Assembly (NCBI RefSeq): GCF_014596915.1
Contig: NZ_JACVWU010000004.1
Span: 391,146 to 455,145, forward strand
Source of the DNA: Streptomyces sp. TRM68416
GTDB lineage: Bacteria > Actinomycetota > Actinomycetes > Streptomycetales > Streptomycetaceae
Direction: 5' to 3'
DNA: 64,000 nucleotides
Shown here: piece by piece, positions 1 to 9,043 of the stretch
Layout: every line of letters starts with the position of its first letter
Numbering within the stretch: the stretch's first letter is position 1
Notes under the pieces: generated by a model
Database searches by the model: none
What the model was told of the DNA's origin: nothing
Seen by the model: only the letters and a program-made list of their open reading frames with translations
Translations under genes and position numbers: made by a program

Positions 1-2
1 TG

Positions 3-91
3 GAGCCGTGCCCGCTCATGCCGCCGGAGCCGTCCCTGCTTATGCCGCCGGAGCCGTCCCCGCTTATGCCGCCGGAGCCGTGCCCGCGCCG
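3..91. repeat. 24-bp tandem repeat over the DUF3180 stop codon
   Basis: Three full copies (3-26, 27-50, 51-74) and a partial fourth of a 24-bp unit of the form gagccgt-S-cc-Y-gctYatgccgccg. The unit length is a multiple of three, so on the minus strand each copy re-encodes the C-terminal residues G-T-A-P-A-A followed by an in-frame stop (TAA, TAA, TGA). The gene uses the first stop it meets, at 64-66; the other copies lie just downstream. This looks like replication slippage. Confidence 0.85.
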
Positions 92-552
92 TTGTGTTCG
101 TCGTCCTCCGGGAGTCTGCAGACGCGCTCCAGGAAGATGGCCGCCGCTATGACGGCGATGCCCGCGAGGACCGAGAAGCCGGCGTAGATGGCCTGGTCGC
201 GGCGGGCGGGGACGTCGAGGACTTCCAGCAGGAAGATGCCCGTACCGCCGTACATGCCGCAGACGAGGGCGGCGACCAGGGCGCTGGCCTGGCCGAAGAC
301 GACCGCGCGGGCAGCCATCAGGGGGTCGACGCCCTTGGCGCCGGGCCGGCGCTCGCGCTGCGCCTTGAGGCGGGAGCGGATCGAGAGCGCCGTGGCCAGC
401 AGGACTGTGGCGATCAGGGCGAGGACGATGGGGGCGGCCAGGGGGACGCTCGGCAGGGTCCCGATCGAGTTCCAGAGGCGGGCGCCCGCCCAGGACAGGA
501 CGCCGGCGACGGCGAAGACGCCGGCCAGCATCCTGATACGCAGCTCTCTCAC
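64..552 (-). CDS. DUF3180 family four-helix membrane protein
   Basis: A 162-residue protein with four hydrophobic segments (about residues 8-27, 36-58, 82-109 and 121-145) and little soluble sequence. It matches the actinobacterial DUF3180 family, which usually sits directly downstream of folK, as here (49-bp gap). The start is GTG at 552, preceded by GAAGGG at good spacing. No catalytic motif is visible and the function is unknown. The C-terminus ends inside a 24-bp tandem repeat that carries copies of the stop codon. Confidence 0.85.
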   Translation of the reverse strand: MRELRIRMLAGVFAVAGVLSWAGARLWNSIGTLPSVPLAAPIVLALIATVLLATALSIRSRLKAQRERRPGAKGVDPLMAARAVVFGQASALVAALVCGMYGGTGIFLLEVLDVPARRDQAIYAGFSVLAGIAVIAAAIFLERVCRLPEDDEHNGAGTAPAA

Positions 553-601
553 GGTGTCCCTTCGGCTCCCCCGGACTGTGGTGTGTCGTCGACCTTAACG
601 A

Positions 602-1213
602 TTACTCCGGCAGTCGGAGTTCCAGGTCCTCGCGCGGCGACACGCCCTCGCGGGGAACCGCGCCGAGCAGGTCGGCGACCGCGCCGCGGCCGGGCAGCTG
701 CGCCGCGGGCTCCAGATCGTGCCAGGGGGCGAGGACGAAGGCCCGCTCGTGGGCGCGCGGGTGGGGGAGGGTGAGGACGGGGTCGTCGGAGACGACGTCG
801 GCGTAGGCCACGATGTCGACGTCGAGGGTGCGCGGGCCCCAGCGCTCGTCCCGGACGCGGTGGAAGGCCTCCTCGACCGCGTGCGCCCGCTCCAGCAGGG
901 AGGACGGGGGGAGCGTCGTCTTCAGCACGACGACCGCGTTGAAGTAGGAGGGCTGGCTGCCCGGCTCCACGCCCCAGGGCTCCGTCTCGTACACCGGGGA
1001 GACCGCCTTGATACGGACGCCGGGGGTGTCCTCCAGGGCGTCGATGGCGCCCTGGAGCGTCTCCAGGCGGTTGCCGAGGTTGGAGCCGAGGGAGATCACG
1101 GCCCGCTGCGGGTTGTGCAGGGTGGTGTCGGCGGCGTCGACCTTCTCGACGACGGAGGCGGGTACCGGCTGTACGGTCGGGTCGCTGTGACCCTCGGTGA
1201 AGGACGCGGTCAT
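602..1213 (-). CDS. folK: 2-amino-4-hydroxy-6-hydroxymethyldihydropteridine pyrophosphokinase (HPPK)
   Basis: A 203-residue FolK that transfers pyrophosphate from ATP to the pterin alcohol made by FolB, giving the substrate of FolP. Family signatures visible: SLGSNLGNR near the N-terminus, the SPVYETEPWG segment, YFNAVV, and the catalytic RWGPRTLDVDIV block (metal-binding Asp pair). The ATG at 1213 overlaps the folB stop (ATGA), so translation is probably coupled. Residues 1-30 before the core are a variable actinobacterial extension. Confidence 0.97.
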   Translation of the reverse strand: MTASFTEGHSDPTVQPVPASVVEKVDAADTTLHNPQRAVISLGSNLGNRLETLQGAIDALEDTPGVRIKAVSPVYETEPWGVEPGSQPSYFNAVVVLKTTLPPSSLLERAHAVEEAFHRVRDERWGPRTLDVDIVAYADVVSDDPVLTLPHPRAHERAFVLAPWHDLEPAAQLPGRGAVADLLGAVPREGVSPREDLELRLPE

Positions 1214-1569
1214 ACTCGGCTCCGGGTGATGGTGACGGTCACGTCGTCGAAGGGGACCGTGATCGGCGCGTCCGGTTTGTGGACGCGGACCTCGACCTCC
1301 TGGACCCCTTCGTGCTTCAGACAGGCCTGGGCGATGCGCTCGGCGAGGGTCTCGATGAGGTTGACGGGCTCGCCCTCCACGACGGCCACGACCTCCTCGG
1401 CCACGATGCCGTAGTGCACGGTCTTGGTCAGGTCGTCGTCGGCGGCGGCCGGCCGGGTGTCCAGGCCGAGGACGAGGTCGACGACGAAGGTCTGGCCCTC
1501 CTCGCGCTCCTTGGGGAACACCCCGTGGTACCCGCGGGCCTTCAGGCCGCTCAGCGCGACACGATCCAC
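1210..1569 (-). CDS. folB: dihydroneopterin aldolase
   Basis: A 119-residue protein of normal FolB length, cleaving 7,8-dihydroneopterin to the hydroxymethyl pterin used by FolK. It shows the family N-terminus VALSGLKARGYHGVF, the conserved Glu of the FPKEREEGQ stretch and the K in the VRVHKPDAPI segment. The reading frame stays open further upstream, but GTG at 1569 is chosen because AGGAG lies eight bases before it and homologues begin M-D-R-V. It overlaps folK by four bases. Confidence 0.95.
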   Translation of the reverse strand: MDRVALSGLKARGYHGVFPKEREEGQTFVVDLVLGLDTRPAAADDDLTKTVHYGIVAEEVVAVVEGEPVNLIETLAERIAQACLKHEGVQEVEVRVHKPDAPITVPFDDVTVTITRSRV

Positions 1570-1848
1570 GCGAATCACTCCTGCAATCGTCGGTAGCGGC
1601 CGGTCCGTGCCGCGTGCGGGCGGCACACCGGCCTCGGACGAATCTACCTGCGGGCACTGACAGGGCCGGGCCACGGGGGCGCGGGCCCGCGCCGGCCCAT
1701 GAGGTTTCACCGAGCGTTTCCCCTGGGGAACCCGGCGGCTCACGGGCTGGTAGCCGCCCCTACCCACGGGTGCGTGAGTCCAACCACTTCCTGGTCCCTA
1801 TGGGCGGTTCCCTCGGGCGCCCAGGCGTCTCATGGCGCGCCTACCCAT

Positions 1849-2352
1849 TCAGGAGGGTGTCTCGCCGCCTTCCTCCTCATCGGTTTCGGCCAGAACGGGC
1901 GAGGCGTGGTGGGACCAGAGCTTCCAGCCGGCCGGAGTGCGGCGGAAGAGGTTCGTGGCCACGACCAGCTGCCCGACGAGCGGGCCCAGCTCGTCGCCGC
2001 CCTCGGGGGCCGGGCCGCCGCTGAGGATGTTCTCGGTGCAGCTCACCAGCGCGGTGTCGCCGGTGACGGAAACGTGCACGTCGGTGAGGAAGAACTGGAT
2101 GTAGTCGGTGTTCGCCATGATCAGCGCGTACGACCGCAGGACCTCGCCGCGGCCGGTCAGCACCGGCCAGCCGGGGTGTACGCAGGAGATCACGCCCGCG
2201 TCGGCGGGGTCGTGGTAGCTCTCGTCGACGCCCAGGTCGGAGGGGGTGAGCCACAGGGAGGAGAGCTCCTCGAAGTCGCCGCGCTCCAGTGCCTCGTAGA
2301 AGGCGGTGTTGGCGGCTTCCACCTGCTCGACGTCGGTGTGGGGGGCGCTCAC
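1849..2352 (-). CDS. NTF2-like (SnoaL-type) protein embedded in the folate operon
   Basis: A 167-residue protein with the NTF2-like fold pattern: an N-terminal helix with AANTAFYEALERGDFEELSSLW, a WPVLTGRGEVLRSY segment, a beta-rich half ending in NLFRRTPAGWKLWSHHASPV, then a short acidic tail. The GTG start at 2352 overlaps the folP stop (GTGA), so it is translationally coupled to folP. After it comes a 279-bp gap to folB that holds only leader sequence. The family includes ketosteroid-isomerase-like enzymes and pure scaffolds; no specific substrate can be assigned. Its position between folP and folB suggests a link to pterin metabolism, which is inference. Confidence 0.85.
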   Translation of the reverse strand: MSAPHTDVEQVEAANTAFYEALERGDFEELSSLWLTPSDLGVDESYHDPADAGVISCVHPGWPVLTGRGEVLRSYALIMANTDYIQFFLTDVHVSVTGDTALVSCTENILSGGPAPEGGDELGPLVGQLVVATNLFRRTPAGWKLWSHHASPVLAETDEEEGGETPS

Positions 2353-3275
2353 CGGGCTCCCTCGGGGGAGTGCGAGCCCGGCGCGGGGGCTTGCGCGCCC
2401 GGCGCTCGGTCGACTTCGCGCGCTCCCTCTACCGCGCGCGCGACCCGTACGGCGTCCGCGGTCGCGCGCACCTCGTGCACGCGCACCGCCCACGCGCCGG
2501 CGTGCGCCGCGAGCGCGGACACGGCGGCGGTCGCTGCGTCGCGCTCGCGCGCGGGCGGCGGCGCGCCCTGCGGGCCGGCCAGCACGCGGCCGAGGAACCG
2601 CTTGCGGGAGGCGGCGACGAGCAGCGGGTGACCGAGGCCGAGGAGACGGTCGAGGTGGGCGAGGAGCACGAGGTCGTGCTCGGCGTCCTTGGAGAAGCCG
2701 AGACCGGGGTCCACGACGATCCGGTCGGGGGCGATGCCACCCGCGAGGACGGCCTCCACGCGCGCGTGCAGTTCGTCGACGACTTCGGCGACGACGTCGT
2801 CGTAGACGCCCTTGACGTTGCCGCCCTCCAGGAAGCCGCGCCAGTGCATGACGACGAAGGGGGCGCCGGCGGCCGCGACGACGGGGATCATCGCGGGGTC
2901 GGCCAGGCCGCCGCTGACGTCGTTGACGAGGGCGGCGCCGGCCGCCAGGGACTGTTCGGCGACACTGGCGCGCATGGTGTCGACGGAGACCGTCACGCCC
3001 TCGGAGGCGAGGCCGCGGACGACCGGGATGACGCGCTTGAGTTCCTCGTCCTCGTCGACGCGGGTCGCGCCGGGGCGGGTGGACTCGCCGCCCACGTCCA
3101 CCAGGTCCGCGCCCTCGGCGACCAGGGTGAGGCCGTGCTTGACGGCGGCCGTCGTGTCGAACCAGCGGCCGCCGTCGGAGAAGGAGTCCGGGGTCACGTT
3201 CACGACTCCCATGACCGCGCAGCGGTCCCACTCCGGAAGTCCTGCCACGCGCGCGCGTCCGCTCTGCTTGCTCAT
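2349..3275 (-). CDS. folP: dihydropteroate synthase
   Basis: A 308-residue DHPS that condenses p-aminobenzoate with the pyrophosphorylated pterin; it is the sulfonamide target. TIM-barrel signatures: MGVVNVTPDSFSDGGRW, the DVGGESTRPGA loop, SVDTMRASV, LVNDVSG, DPGLGFSKDAEHD, and the Lys-Arg of AASRKRFLG. The start is ATG at 3275. It is the first gene of the leftward folP-NTF2-folB-folK-DUF3180 cluster and lies 117 bp after the DUF2156 gene. The C-terminus is extended by a low-complexity Pro/Ala tail. Confidence 0.97.
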   Translation of the reverse strand: MSKQSGRARVAGLPEWDRCAVMGVVNVTPDSFSDGGRWFDTTAAVKHGLTLVAEGADLVDVGGESTRPGATRVDEDEELKRVIPVVRGLASEGVTVSVDTMRASVAEQSLAAGAALVNDVSGGLADPAMIPVVAAAGAPFVVMHWRGFLEGGNVKGVYDDVVAEVVDELHARVEAVLAGGIAPDRIVVDPGLGFSKDAEHDLVLLAHLDRLLGLGHPLLVAASRKRFLGRVLAGPQGAPPPARERDAATAAVSALAAHAGAWAVRVHEVRATADAVRVARAVEGAREVDRAPGAQAPAPGSHSPEGAR

Positions 3276-3392
3276 ACGTTCAGCGTAGGCCCCGGGAGGG
3301 GCGGTCAGGTCGTGCGGCCCGGGCGGAAGCCCTCGGGGGCGTGGGGAGAGGGGAGGAGCTCCCGCCCGGGCCTGTCCGTGGTGTCCGTGCGC

Positions 3393-5273
3393 TCATGCCG
3401 CGCGGACGCTGTGCTCCGTCCTGGTGTGGACGCAGGGGCGCGCGGGGGCGGTACGACGGCGCAGGAAGCGGGGCATCGCCACGTCGACGAAACCCTCCGC
3501 CCGCATGGCGGCGAGGCCGATGCGCGGCAGGTCCGCGGAGGCCCGGTAGACGACGAAGCGCGGCTCCCAGCGCGGCTGGAACTTCGCGTTGAACTTGTAC
3601 AGCGACTCGATCTGGAACCAGCGGGAGAGGAAGACCAGCAGTCCGCGCCAGGCGCGCAGCACCGGGCCCGCGCCGATCTTCTCGCCGCGTGCGAGCGCCG
3701 AGCGGAACATCGCGAAGTTGAGCGACACGCGCGTGATGCCGAACTTCGGGGCCGCCTGGAGCGCGGCCACGATGAGCAGTTCGTTCATGCCGGGGTCGGC
3801 CGAGCGGTCGCGGCGCATGAGGTCGAGGGAGGCGCCGTCCGTCCCCCAGGGCACGAAGTGGAGGATCGCCTTCAGGTCGCCGTAGGGGCCGGGGGTTTCG
3901 TCGGCGCGGTGGGCGGTGGCGATCAGGCAGTCGCCGTCGGCGGGGTCGCCGATGCGGCCCAGTGCCATGGAGAAGCCGCGTTCGGTGTCGGTGCCGCGCC
4001 AGGCGTCGGCGGCGCGGCGGATGCGGTCCAGTTCGGCCTCGCCGAGGTCACGGACGCGTCGTACCCGGGTTTCGTAACCGGCTCGTTCGATGCGCTTGAC
4101 CATCTGGCGCACGTTGCGCATCGAGCGGCCGGCGAGCGAGAAATCCGCGACGTCCACCACCGCCTCGTCGCCGAGTTCGAGGGCGTCGAGACCGGTCTCG
4201 CGGGTCCACACCTCGCCGCCCGTCTCCGAGCAGCCCATGACGGCCGGGGTCCAGGAGTGGGCGCGGGCCTCGTCCATGAAGCGCTCGATGGCGCCCGGCC
4301 AGGCCTCCACGTCGCCGATGGGGTCGCCGCTGGCCAGCATCACGCCGGAGACGACCCGGTAGGTGACGGCCGCCTTGCCGCTGGGGGAGAAGACGACGGC
4401 CTTGTCCCGGCGCAGCGCGAAGTGGCCGAGGGAGTCGCGTCCGCCGTGCTTTTCCAGCAGGGCCCGCAGGCGGGACTCGTCCTCGCGCGTGAGGCGTGCG
4501 GCCGGGTGCTCCGGGCGGAAGGCGAGGTAGATCGTGGTGACGGCGGTGAGCAGGCCGAGGGCGCCCAGGGAGAAGGCGACGGTCCATGACGTCGTGCCCT
4601 GGTAGTCGACCGGGCCCTCGAAGCCGAACAGGCCGTACAGCACGTGCGTGATGCGCTCGGCCAGGCTCGGGTCGCCGATCAGGGTTCCCGGGTGGGCACT
4701 CACGATGACCAGGCCCAGGGCGAGGGAACCGGCGCCCATGAGGACGAAGTTGGCCAGCGCCCGCCACCTGCTGCGCGGGTCGGGCAGGGCCGCGAACTGG
4801 TCGCGGTGGCGCAGCAGGGCCGTCAGCAGGACGAGCGAGATGACCGTGCCCAGCACGGAGTGGCGGTAGCCGAACTGGGCGACGGCGCCGGCCGGCAGCA
4901 GCGCCACCGCGGCCCGCCATGCCCGGCGCTTGCCCCGCTTGAGGCCGTGGGCGAGCAGGAGCAGCAGCACGCCGGTGCTGAGCGAGAGCGCGGCCGCGAA
5001 CGGGCCGAGCGCGCCCGGCAGTACCTCGGCGAGGGCGTGCATACGGCTGTGCCGGAAGCGCGGGAAGACGCCCGCCGCGATGTCCAGAAGGCCTACGAGG
5101 GCACAGGCCCTGCCGACGAGAAGGGGGACGGCCTCGGGGCGCGGGCCGCGCAGCAGCCGGCGTGCCCGGTCCGTCAGCTGCACAGCCGCGCCCGACATTT
5201 GCTCATCTGTCCTGACAGACATCGCATCCTGTAGTTCTGCGAGAGACCTTGGATCCGGTGCCGATTCGGGCAT
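3393..5273 (-). CDS. DUF2156 / MprF-like membrane aminoacyl-phospholipid synthase
   Basis: A 626-residue protein with about six transmembrane segments in residues 45-260 and a C-terminal cytosolic DUF2156 domain (about 275-600). In MprF and LysX this GNAT-fold domain transfers an amino acid from tRNA to phosphatidylglycerol. Typical blocks are present: FALRRDKAVVFSPSGKAAV, the GDPIG loop, RNVRQMVKRIERAGYE and LDLMRRD. It is shorter than full MprF because most of the flippase part is missing, and it has no fused lysyl-tRNA synthetase as mycobacterial LysX does. The amino-acid specificity cannot be read from sequence. An internal Met at residue 18 is an alternative start. Confidence 0.85.
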   Translation of the reverse strand: MPESAPDPRSLAELQDAMSVRTDEQMSGAAVQLTDRARRLLRGPRPEAVPLLVGRACALVGLLDIAAGVFPRFRHSRMHALAEVLPGALGPFAAALSLSTGVLLLLLAHGLKRGKRRAWRAAVALLPAGAVAQFGYRHSVLGTVISLVLLTALLRHRDQFAALPDPRSRWRALANFVLMGAGSLALGLVIVSAHPGTLIGDPSLAERITHVLYGLFGFEGPVDYQGTTSWTVAFSLGALGLLTAVTTIYLAFRPEHPAARLTREDESRLRALLEKHGGRDSLGHFALRRDKAVVFSPSGKAAVTYRVVSGVMLASGDPIGDVEAWPGAIERFMDEARAHSWTPAVMGCSETGGEVWTRETGLDALELGDEAVVDVADFSLAGRSMRNVRQMVKRIERAGYETRVRRVRDLGEAELDRIRRAADAWRGTDTERGFSMALGRIGDPADGDCLIATAHRADETPGPYGDLKAILHFVPWGTDGASLDLMRRDRSADPGMNELLIVAALQAAPKFGITRVSLNFAMFRSALARGEKIGAGPVLRAWRGLLVFLSRWFQIESLYKFNAKFQPRWEPRFVVYRASADLPRIGLAAMRAEGFVDVAMPRFLRRRTAPARPCVHTRTEHSVRAA

Positions 5274-5544
5274 CCGGCGACATTGCGCCCTCTAGGACGG
5301 TGTCTCGGGGGGCGAGGTTCACTCACCTCGCCAAAGCCCGGTCAAAGCGCGGTCAAAGGCCGCGGAAAGTCCCGGGCAGGCGTCGGGGGGAGGTGTCAAC
5401 AGCCGAAAATGATCTTGATCTTCTGCGAGTGCGGTCGCATTCGTGAGCCCTTCTGATTGCTGATGACTCGCGAAGGCTGCGGGATGGCTGTGTTTTTACG
5501 GGGCTGGCCTCCAAGATTCGCCTACGCGCGGTAAGTTTCTGGCC

Positions 5545-7122
5545 ATGCCACGTGGACGTCACCGCCATTCACCGCCCCTGCACAGGCTGCTGCCCCCCTC
5601 GGCGATCGCCGGCGTCTCGCTCGTCTGCGCTCTCGGACCCTGGGTGTTCTCGGAGGCGATGGTGCTCCGCGGGCTGGCCGCGGCCGCCGCGGCCACGGCG
5701 GTCGTGGGCGCGGTCGTGATGCGCCGCTGGGACATCCAGGCGGGCAAGCAGGTCGCCGACCTCACGCGCGCGCGTGCGAGCGACGAATGGCGTCACGAGG
5801 AGCGGGTCGCCGAACTGGAGACCGACCTGGAGGAGTCGCGCGCCCTGCGCGGCAAGCTGGAGCAGCGGCTGCGGGCCAAGCGCTCGGAGCTCGCGGGGCT
5901 GCGCAACGAACACGCGGCGCTGCTGCGGCGGTACGCCACGGCGGAGACCGAGCGCGCGAGCGCCCTGGAGGGCCGCCGGCTGCTGGAGATAGAAACCACG
6001 GTGCCCTCGCGCGCGCTGCCGCCCGCGTCGGCACCGGTGCTGGAAGCCGAGCCGGAGAATGCCGGGGCCGTGGCAGCCCGGGCCGAGGCGCAGGCGGAGG
6101 CCGGGGACGACGTCGAGACCGGCCTCGCGGCCGACGACGCGTCCGGGACCGCCGGTGACAGCTCGGGCGACAGCGCGGGTGGTGAGGCCGGCGACGAGAC
6201 GAACGCTCCGGCGATCTTCTCGCCGGAGGGCTCCCGGCTCTTCCTGCGCGCGCGGGCGGCACTTTCCCGGTTCGACGGCGAGCGTGCGGCCGAGGGGAAG
6301 GACGTTTCCGAGGCGGAGGACGAGCCGAAGGCTGAGGACGCACCGAAGGCGGAGGACGCTCCCAAGGCGGAGGGCACGCCCAGGGGGGAGGACGCTCCCA
6401 AGGGGGACGGCGAGGAGCGGGACGGCGACGCGGGGATGACCTCCGCGGCCGCACAGCACGACGCCTCCGCGCGGACGGGGACCTCCGAGCGGGCCGACGG
6501 CCCCGTGCAGACCGGGGAATCCGCGCAGACCGAGGGCTCCGCGCAGGCCGGGAGCTCCGTGCAGGCCGGGAGCTCCGCCCAGGCTGACGCTCCTGCGCGG
6601 ACGGGAACCTCCGCGCAGGCCGACGGCCCCGCGCAGAGCAGTATCCCGGCGCAGGGCGGCCGCTCCCCGTACGACGAGGGGACGGCGGTCGGTTCAGCCG
6701 CGCAGGAGGACGAGGAGCAGGGGAAGCCCGAGGCGGTCGACGGGCAGGAGCACGTGCGCGCGGCCGCCGCCACCACGAGCAGGCCGGCTCTGCCCGCCCA
6801 GCAGCCCACCGGTCACTTCGTCGCCCCGACGGCGGTGGCCGTCGCCCCGTCGGCGCCCGTGCGGCGCCCGGCGGTCGAGGGCGGCTTCGACTTCTTCGGT
6901 ACGAAGCAGGAGGCGACGCCCTCCGCCCTGGAGGCCGTGCAGAACGAGGACCTCGCCGACGTCGTCGGCCAGGAGGCGCTCGCGCTGCACAAGGCCGAGG
7001 CGGAGGCCGAGTTCAAGCCGGCGGACGAGGAGTCCCGCGGCATCGGCCAGGTGATCGACCTGACGGCTCACGACGAGACGGAGCAGATCGACATGCAGGG
7101 CCTGCGGAGCGCGGTTTCCTGA
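5545..7122 (+). CDS. membrane-anchored coiled-coil protein with long repetitive acidic linker
   Basis: A 525-residue protein of unknown function. Residues 1-65 hold two hydrophobic segments after a basic, His-rich N-terminus. Residues 70-150 form a predicted coiled coil of heptads rich in Glu, Arg and Leu. Residues 150-430 are low-complexity: an Asp/Glu/Lys/Ala/Pro repeat (variants of EDAPKA) and then a hexad-like Ser/Ala/Gly/Thr repeat (variants of SAQAGS and TGTSAQADG). The last 80 residues are better ordered and contain GGFDFFGTK and an acidic tail. Divergent from the DUF2156 gene. The layout suits an envelope or cytoskeleton-linked scaffold, but that is inference. Confidence 0.8.
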   Translation: MPRGRHRHSPPLHRLLPPSAIAGVSLVCALGPWVFSEAMVLRGLAAAAAATAVVGAVVMRRWDIQAGKQVADLTRARASDEWRHEERVAELETDLEESRALRGKLEQRLRAKRSELAGLRNEHAALLRRYATAETERASALEGRRLLEIETTVPSRALPPASAPVLEAEPENAGAVAARAEAQAEAGDDVETGLAADDASGTAGDSSGDSAGGEAGDETNAPAIFSPEGSRLFLRARAALSRFDGERAAEGKDVSEAEDEPKAEDAPKAEDAPKAEGTPRGEDAPKGDGEERDGDAGMTSAAAQHDASARTGTSERADGPVQTGESAQTEGSAQAGSSVQAGSSAQADAPARTGTSAQADGPAQSSIPAQGGRSPYDEGTAVGSAAQEDEEQGKPEAVDGQEHVRAAAATTSRPALPAQQPTGHFVAPTAVAVAPSAPVRRPAVEGGFDFFGTKQEATPSALEAVQNEDLADVVGQEALALHKAEAEAEFKPADEESRGIGQVIDLTAHDETEQIDMQGLRSAVS

Positions 7123-7159
7123 GAGGCGTGCCGAGGCCGGAGGGCCGGGGCCCGCGGCT

Positions 7160-8494
7160 CTATGCCATCCATCGGTCGGGCCGCGCGTCCCGCCGCCCCG
7201 TGCGGGACCGCTCCGCCTGACTCCGCAACAGCTCCGCGGCCTCCTCAGCGGCCCTGAGCCGGGCTGTCACCGTCTTGTTGGCCCCCGTGTCCACATGCAC
7301 GTCGGCGAGGCCCAGGCGCCGCTGCCAGGGGCCTTGGGCCAGCCGTACGCTCTGCACCTTCGCGTGCGGCACCAACGCCAGGCTGCGCCGCAGCAGCCCC
7401 TCGTGCGCGGCGAACACCCCGTCGGTGACGGCAAGGCCGTAGCCGCGCCACCACACGGGCACACGCCACCGCGCGCGCCGCGGCGACCGGGACAGCGCCT
7501 CGGGCGGCGGCACCGTCACCCCCGGCAGCACGCGCGCGACGAGCGCCTCGGCGACCTCGCGCGGCGCGACCGGCACCAGTACGGAGTTCGACGACCCGGC
7601 GACATCCAGCTCGACCCGCACCCACCCGCGCCGCCGCCACAGCAGCGGCCGCACGAGCCGCACGGTCTGCACCCGCCCCGGCGGCACGGTCTCGTGGACG
7701 CGGTCCAGCAGTCCGCGGTCGATGCGCAGCCCGTCGGGGGAGTCGGCCACCGTCCAGTCGTACTCGGCGACGAACCGGCCCACGCTGCTCGCGCCCGCCG
7801 CGCCGAGCAGCGGCACGGCGGCGGCCAGGACCGTCCACACGCTGTGGGTGGCCAGCCACAGCACCGGCGGTACGACGAGTGCGGCGACCAGGGTCCCCCA
7901 GGTGGCGCCCGTCAGTACGAGTGAGACGGCGAGCACGCCCGGGGGCACGCGCAGCAGCTCGCGCGCCGGCGCCTCGCCCACTTCGTGCGCCGTCTCGGGC
8001 GCGAACCCGGCGGCGCGCGCGAGCAGCTCCGCGCGGAGCGCACGCGCCTCGTCCGCGCCCAGGAAGGCGAGCTCGTCCTTCTTGTCGGTGCCTATGACGT
8101 CGAGTTTGAGCTTGGCGACGCCCGCCACGCGCGCGAGGAGCGGCTGGGTGACGTCGATGGCCTGGATCCGTTCGAGCCGGATGTGCGCGGTGCGGCGGAA
8201 CAGCAGCCCGGTGCGGATGCGCAGCTCGGTGGCGGTCACCGCGAAGTGCGTGAACCACCAGGTGAGGAAGCCGTAGAGGGCGGCTGCCGGGAGGACGACG
8301 GCCAGCACGATCAGCAGGGTGGTCGTCGTCAGCCGGGTCAGCTGGCGCTGCGCCTGGTCCGGGTCGTGCACCGCCCACCCGATGACCACGGCGACCGGCG
8401 CCCACGCCCGCCGGAGCGGTGTCACGGGGTGCAGCCGCCGCTCGGTGACGGACGGCTTCTCGCGTACGACGTCGTCGACGCCCGGCGCGGTCAC
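7160..8494 (-). CDS. YdbT-like bacterial PH-domain membrane protein
   Basis: A 444-residue protein with paired hydrophobic segments around residues 45-85 and 195-245 and three copies of the bPH2 (DUF304) domain. The copies show as repeated motifs: ELRIRTGLLFRRTAHIRLERIQAIDV, LRIDRGLLDRVHETVPPGRVQTV, and a third, VFAAHEGLLRRSLALVPHAKVQSV (each quoted in part). The GTG start at 8494 overlaps the stop of the upstream one-domain partner (GTGA). This is the YdbS-YdbT arrangement known from Bacillus, where the pair is linked to resistance to antimicrobial peptides; a role here is inferred. Confidence 0.88.
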   Translation of the reverse strand: MTAPGVDDVVREKPSVTERRLHPVTPLRRAWAPVAVVIGWAVHDPDQAQRQLTRLTTTTLLIVLAVVLPAAALYGFLTWWFTHFAVTATELRIRTGLLFRRTAHIRLERIQAIDVTQPLLARVAGVAKLKLDVIGTDKKDELAFLGADEARALRAELLARAAGFAPETAHEVGEAPARELLRVPPGVLAVSLVLTGATWGTLVAALVVPPVLWLATHSVWTVLAAAVPLLGAAGASSVGRFVAEYDWTVADSPDGLRIDRGLLDRVHETVPPGRVQTVRLVRPLLWRRRGWVRVELDVAGSSNSVLVPVAPREVAEALVARVLPGVTVPPPEALSRSPRRARWRVPVWWRGYGLAVTDGVFAAHEGLLRRSLALVPHAKVQSVRLAQGPWQRRLGLADVHVDTGANKTVTARLRAAEEAAELLRSQAERSRTGRRDARPDRWMA

Positions 8495-8964
8495 AGCCCC
8501 GCCGATCGGGCCTCGCCCAGCTCGGTGAGCCGGTCGCGCAGCCGTTCCGCCTCGGCCGGGTCGAGGCCGGGGATCGTGGCGTCGGTCGCGGCGGCGGCCG
8601 TGTGCAGCTGCACGCTGGCCAGCCCGAAGTGCCGCTCGACGGGCCCGGAGGTGACCTCGACGAGCTGCATGCGCCCGTACGGCACGACGGTCTCCTCGCG
8701 CCACAGCACGCCGCGGCTGATCAGCAGGTCGTCGGCGCGCTCGGCGTAGCGCCAGGAGCGCCAGTTGCGGCCGAGCATCACCCAGCCCCAGACCGCCGTC
8801 GCGAGCGGCACCAGCGCGAAGGCGGCCCAGCCGGCGCCGGCGACGAGCCCGAGCAGCACCGCCAGGCCGACGGTCAGCAGCCCCAGCCACACCACCAGCA
8901 GCATCCGTCGCATACGCAGCAGCCCCGGAGGAAGTCCGGTCCATACCGGTTCGTCCGCCTTCAT
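8491..8964 (-). CDS. YdbS-like PH-domain membrane protein
   Basis: A protein of about 157 residues with two adjacent membrane segments (about residues 20-60) and one bPH2 domain carrying [20 protein letters not shown] and the [14 protein letters not shown] signature. It is the partner of the three-domain protein downstream, with which it overlaps by four bases. The start at 8964 follows GGAAG; an upstream ATG at 9012 would add 16 residues but has no clear ribosome-binding site. Confidence 0.85.
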   Translation of the reverse strand: MKADEPVWTGLPPGLLRMRRMLLVVWLGLLTVGLAVLLGLVAGAGWAAFALVPLATAVWGWVMLGRNWRSWRYAERADDLLISRGVLWREETVVPYGRMQLVEVTSGPVERHFGLASVQLHTAAAATDATIPGLDPAEAERLRDRLTELGEARSAGL

Positions 8965-9043
8965 CTCATTGCTTCCCGTGTGCGCCGTGTTCTCCGGGCT
9001 CCCCGTCTCCATACGGCCAGCGTACGTAGGACAGACTGTGTTC

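Noticed and set aside
2289..4589. A 766-codon rightward frame across folP and the DUF2156 gene
   Set aside because: Spans two well-supported genes of the opposite strand; composition is Val/Glu/Gly/Arg-rich as expected for an antisense shadow.
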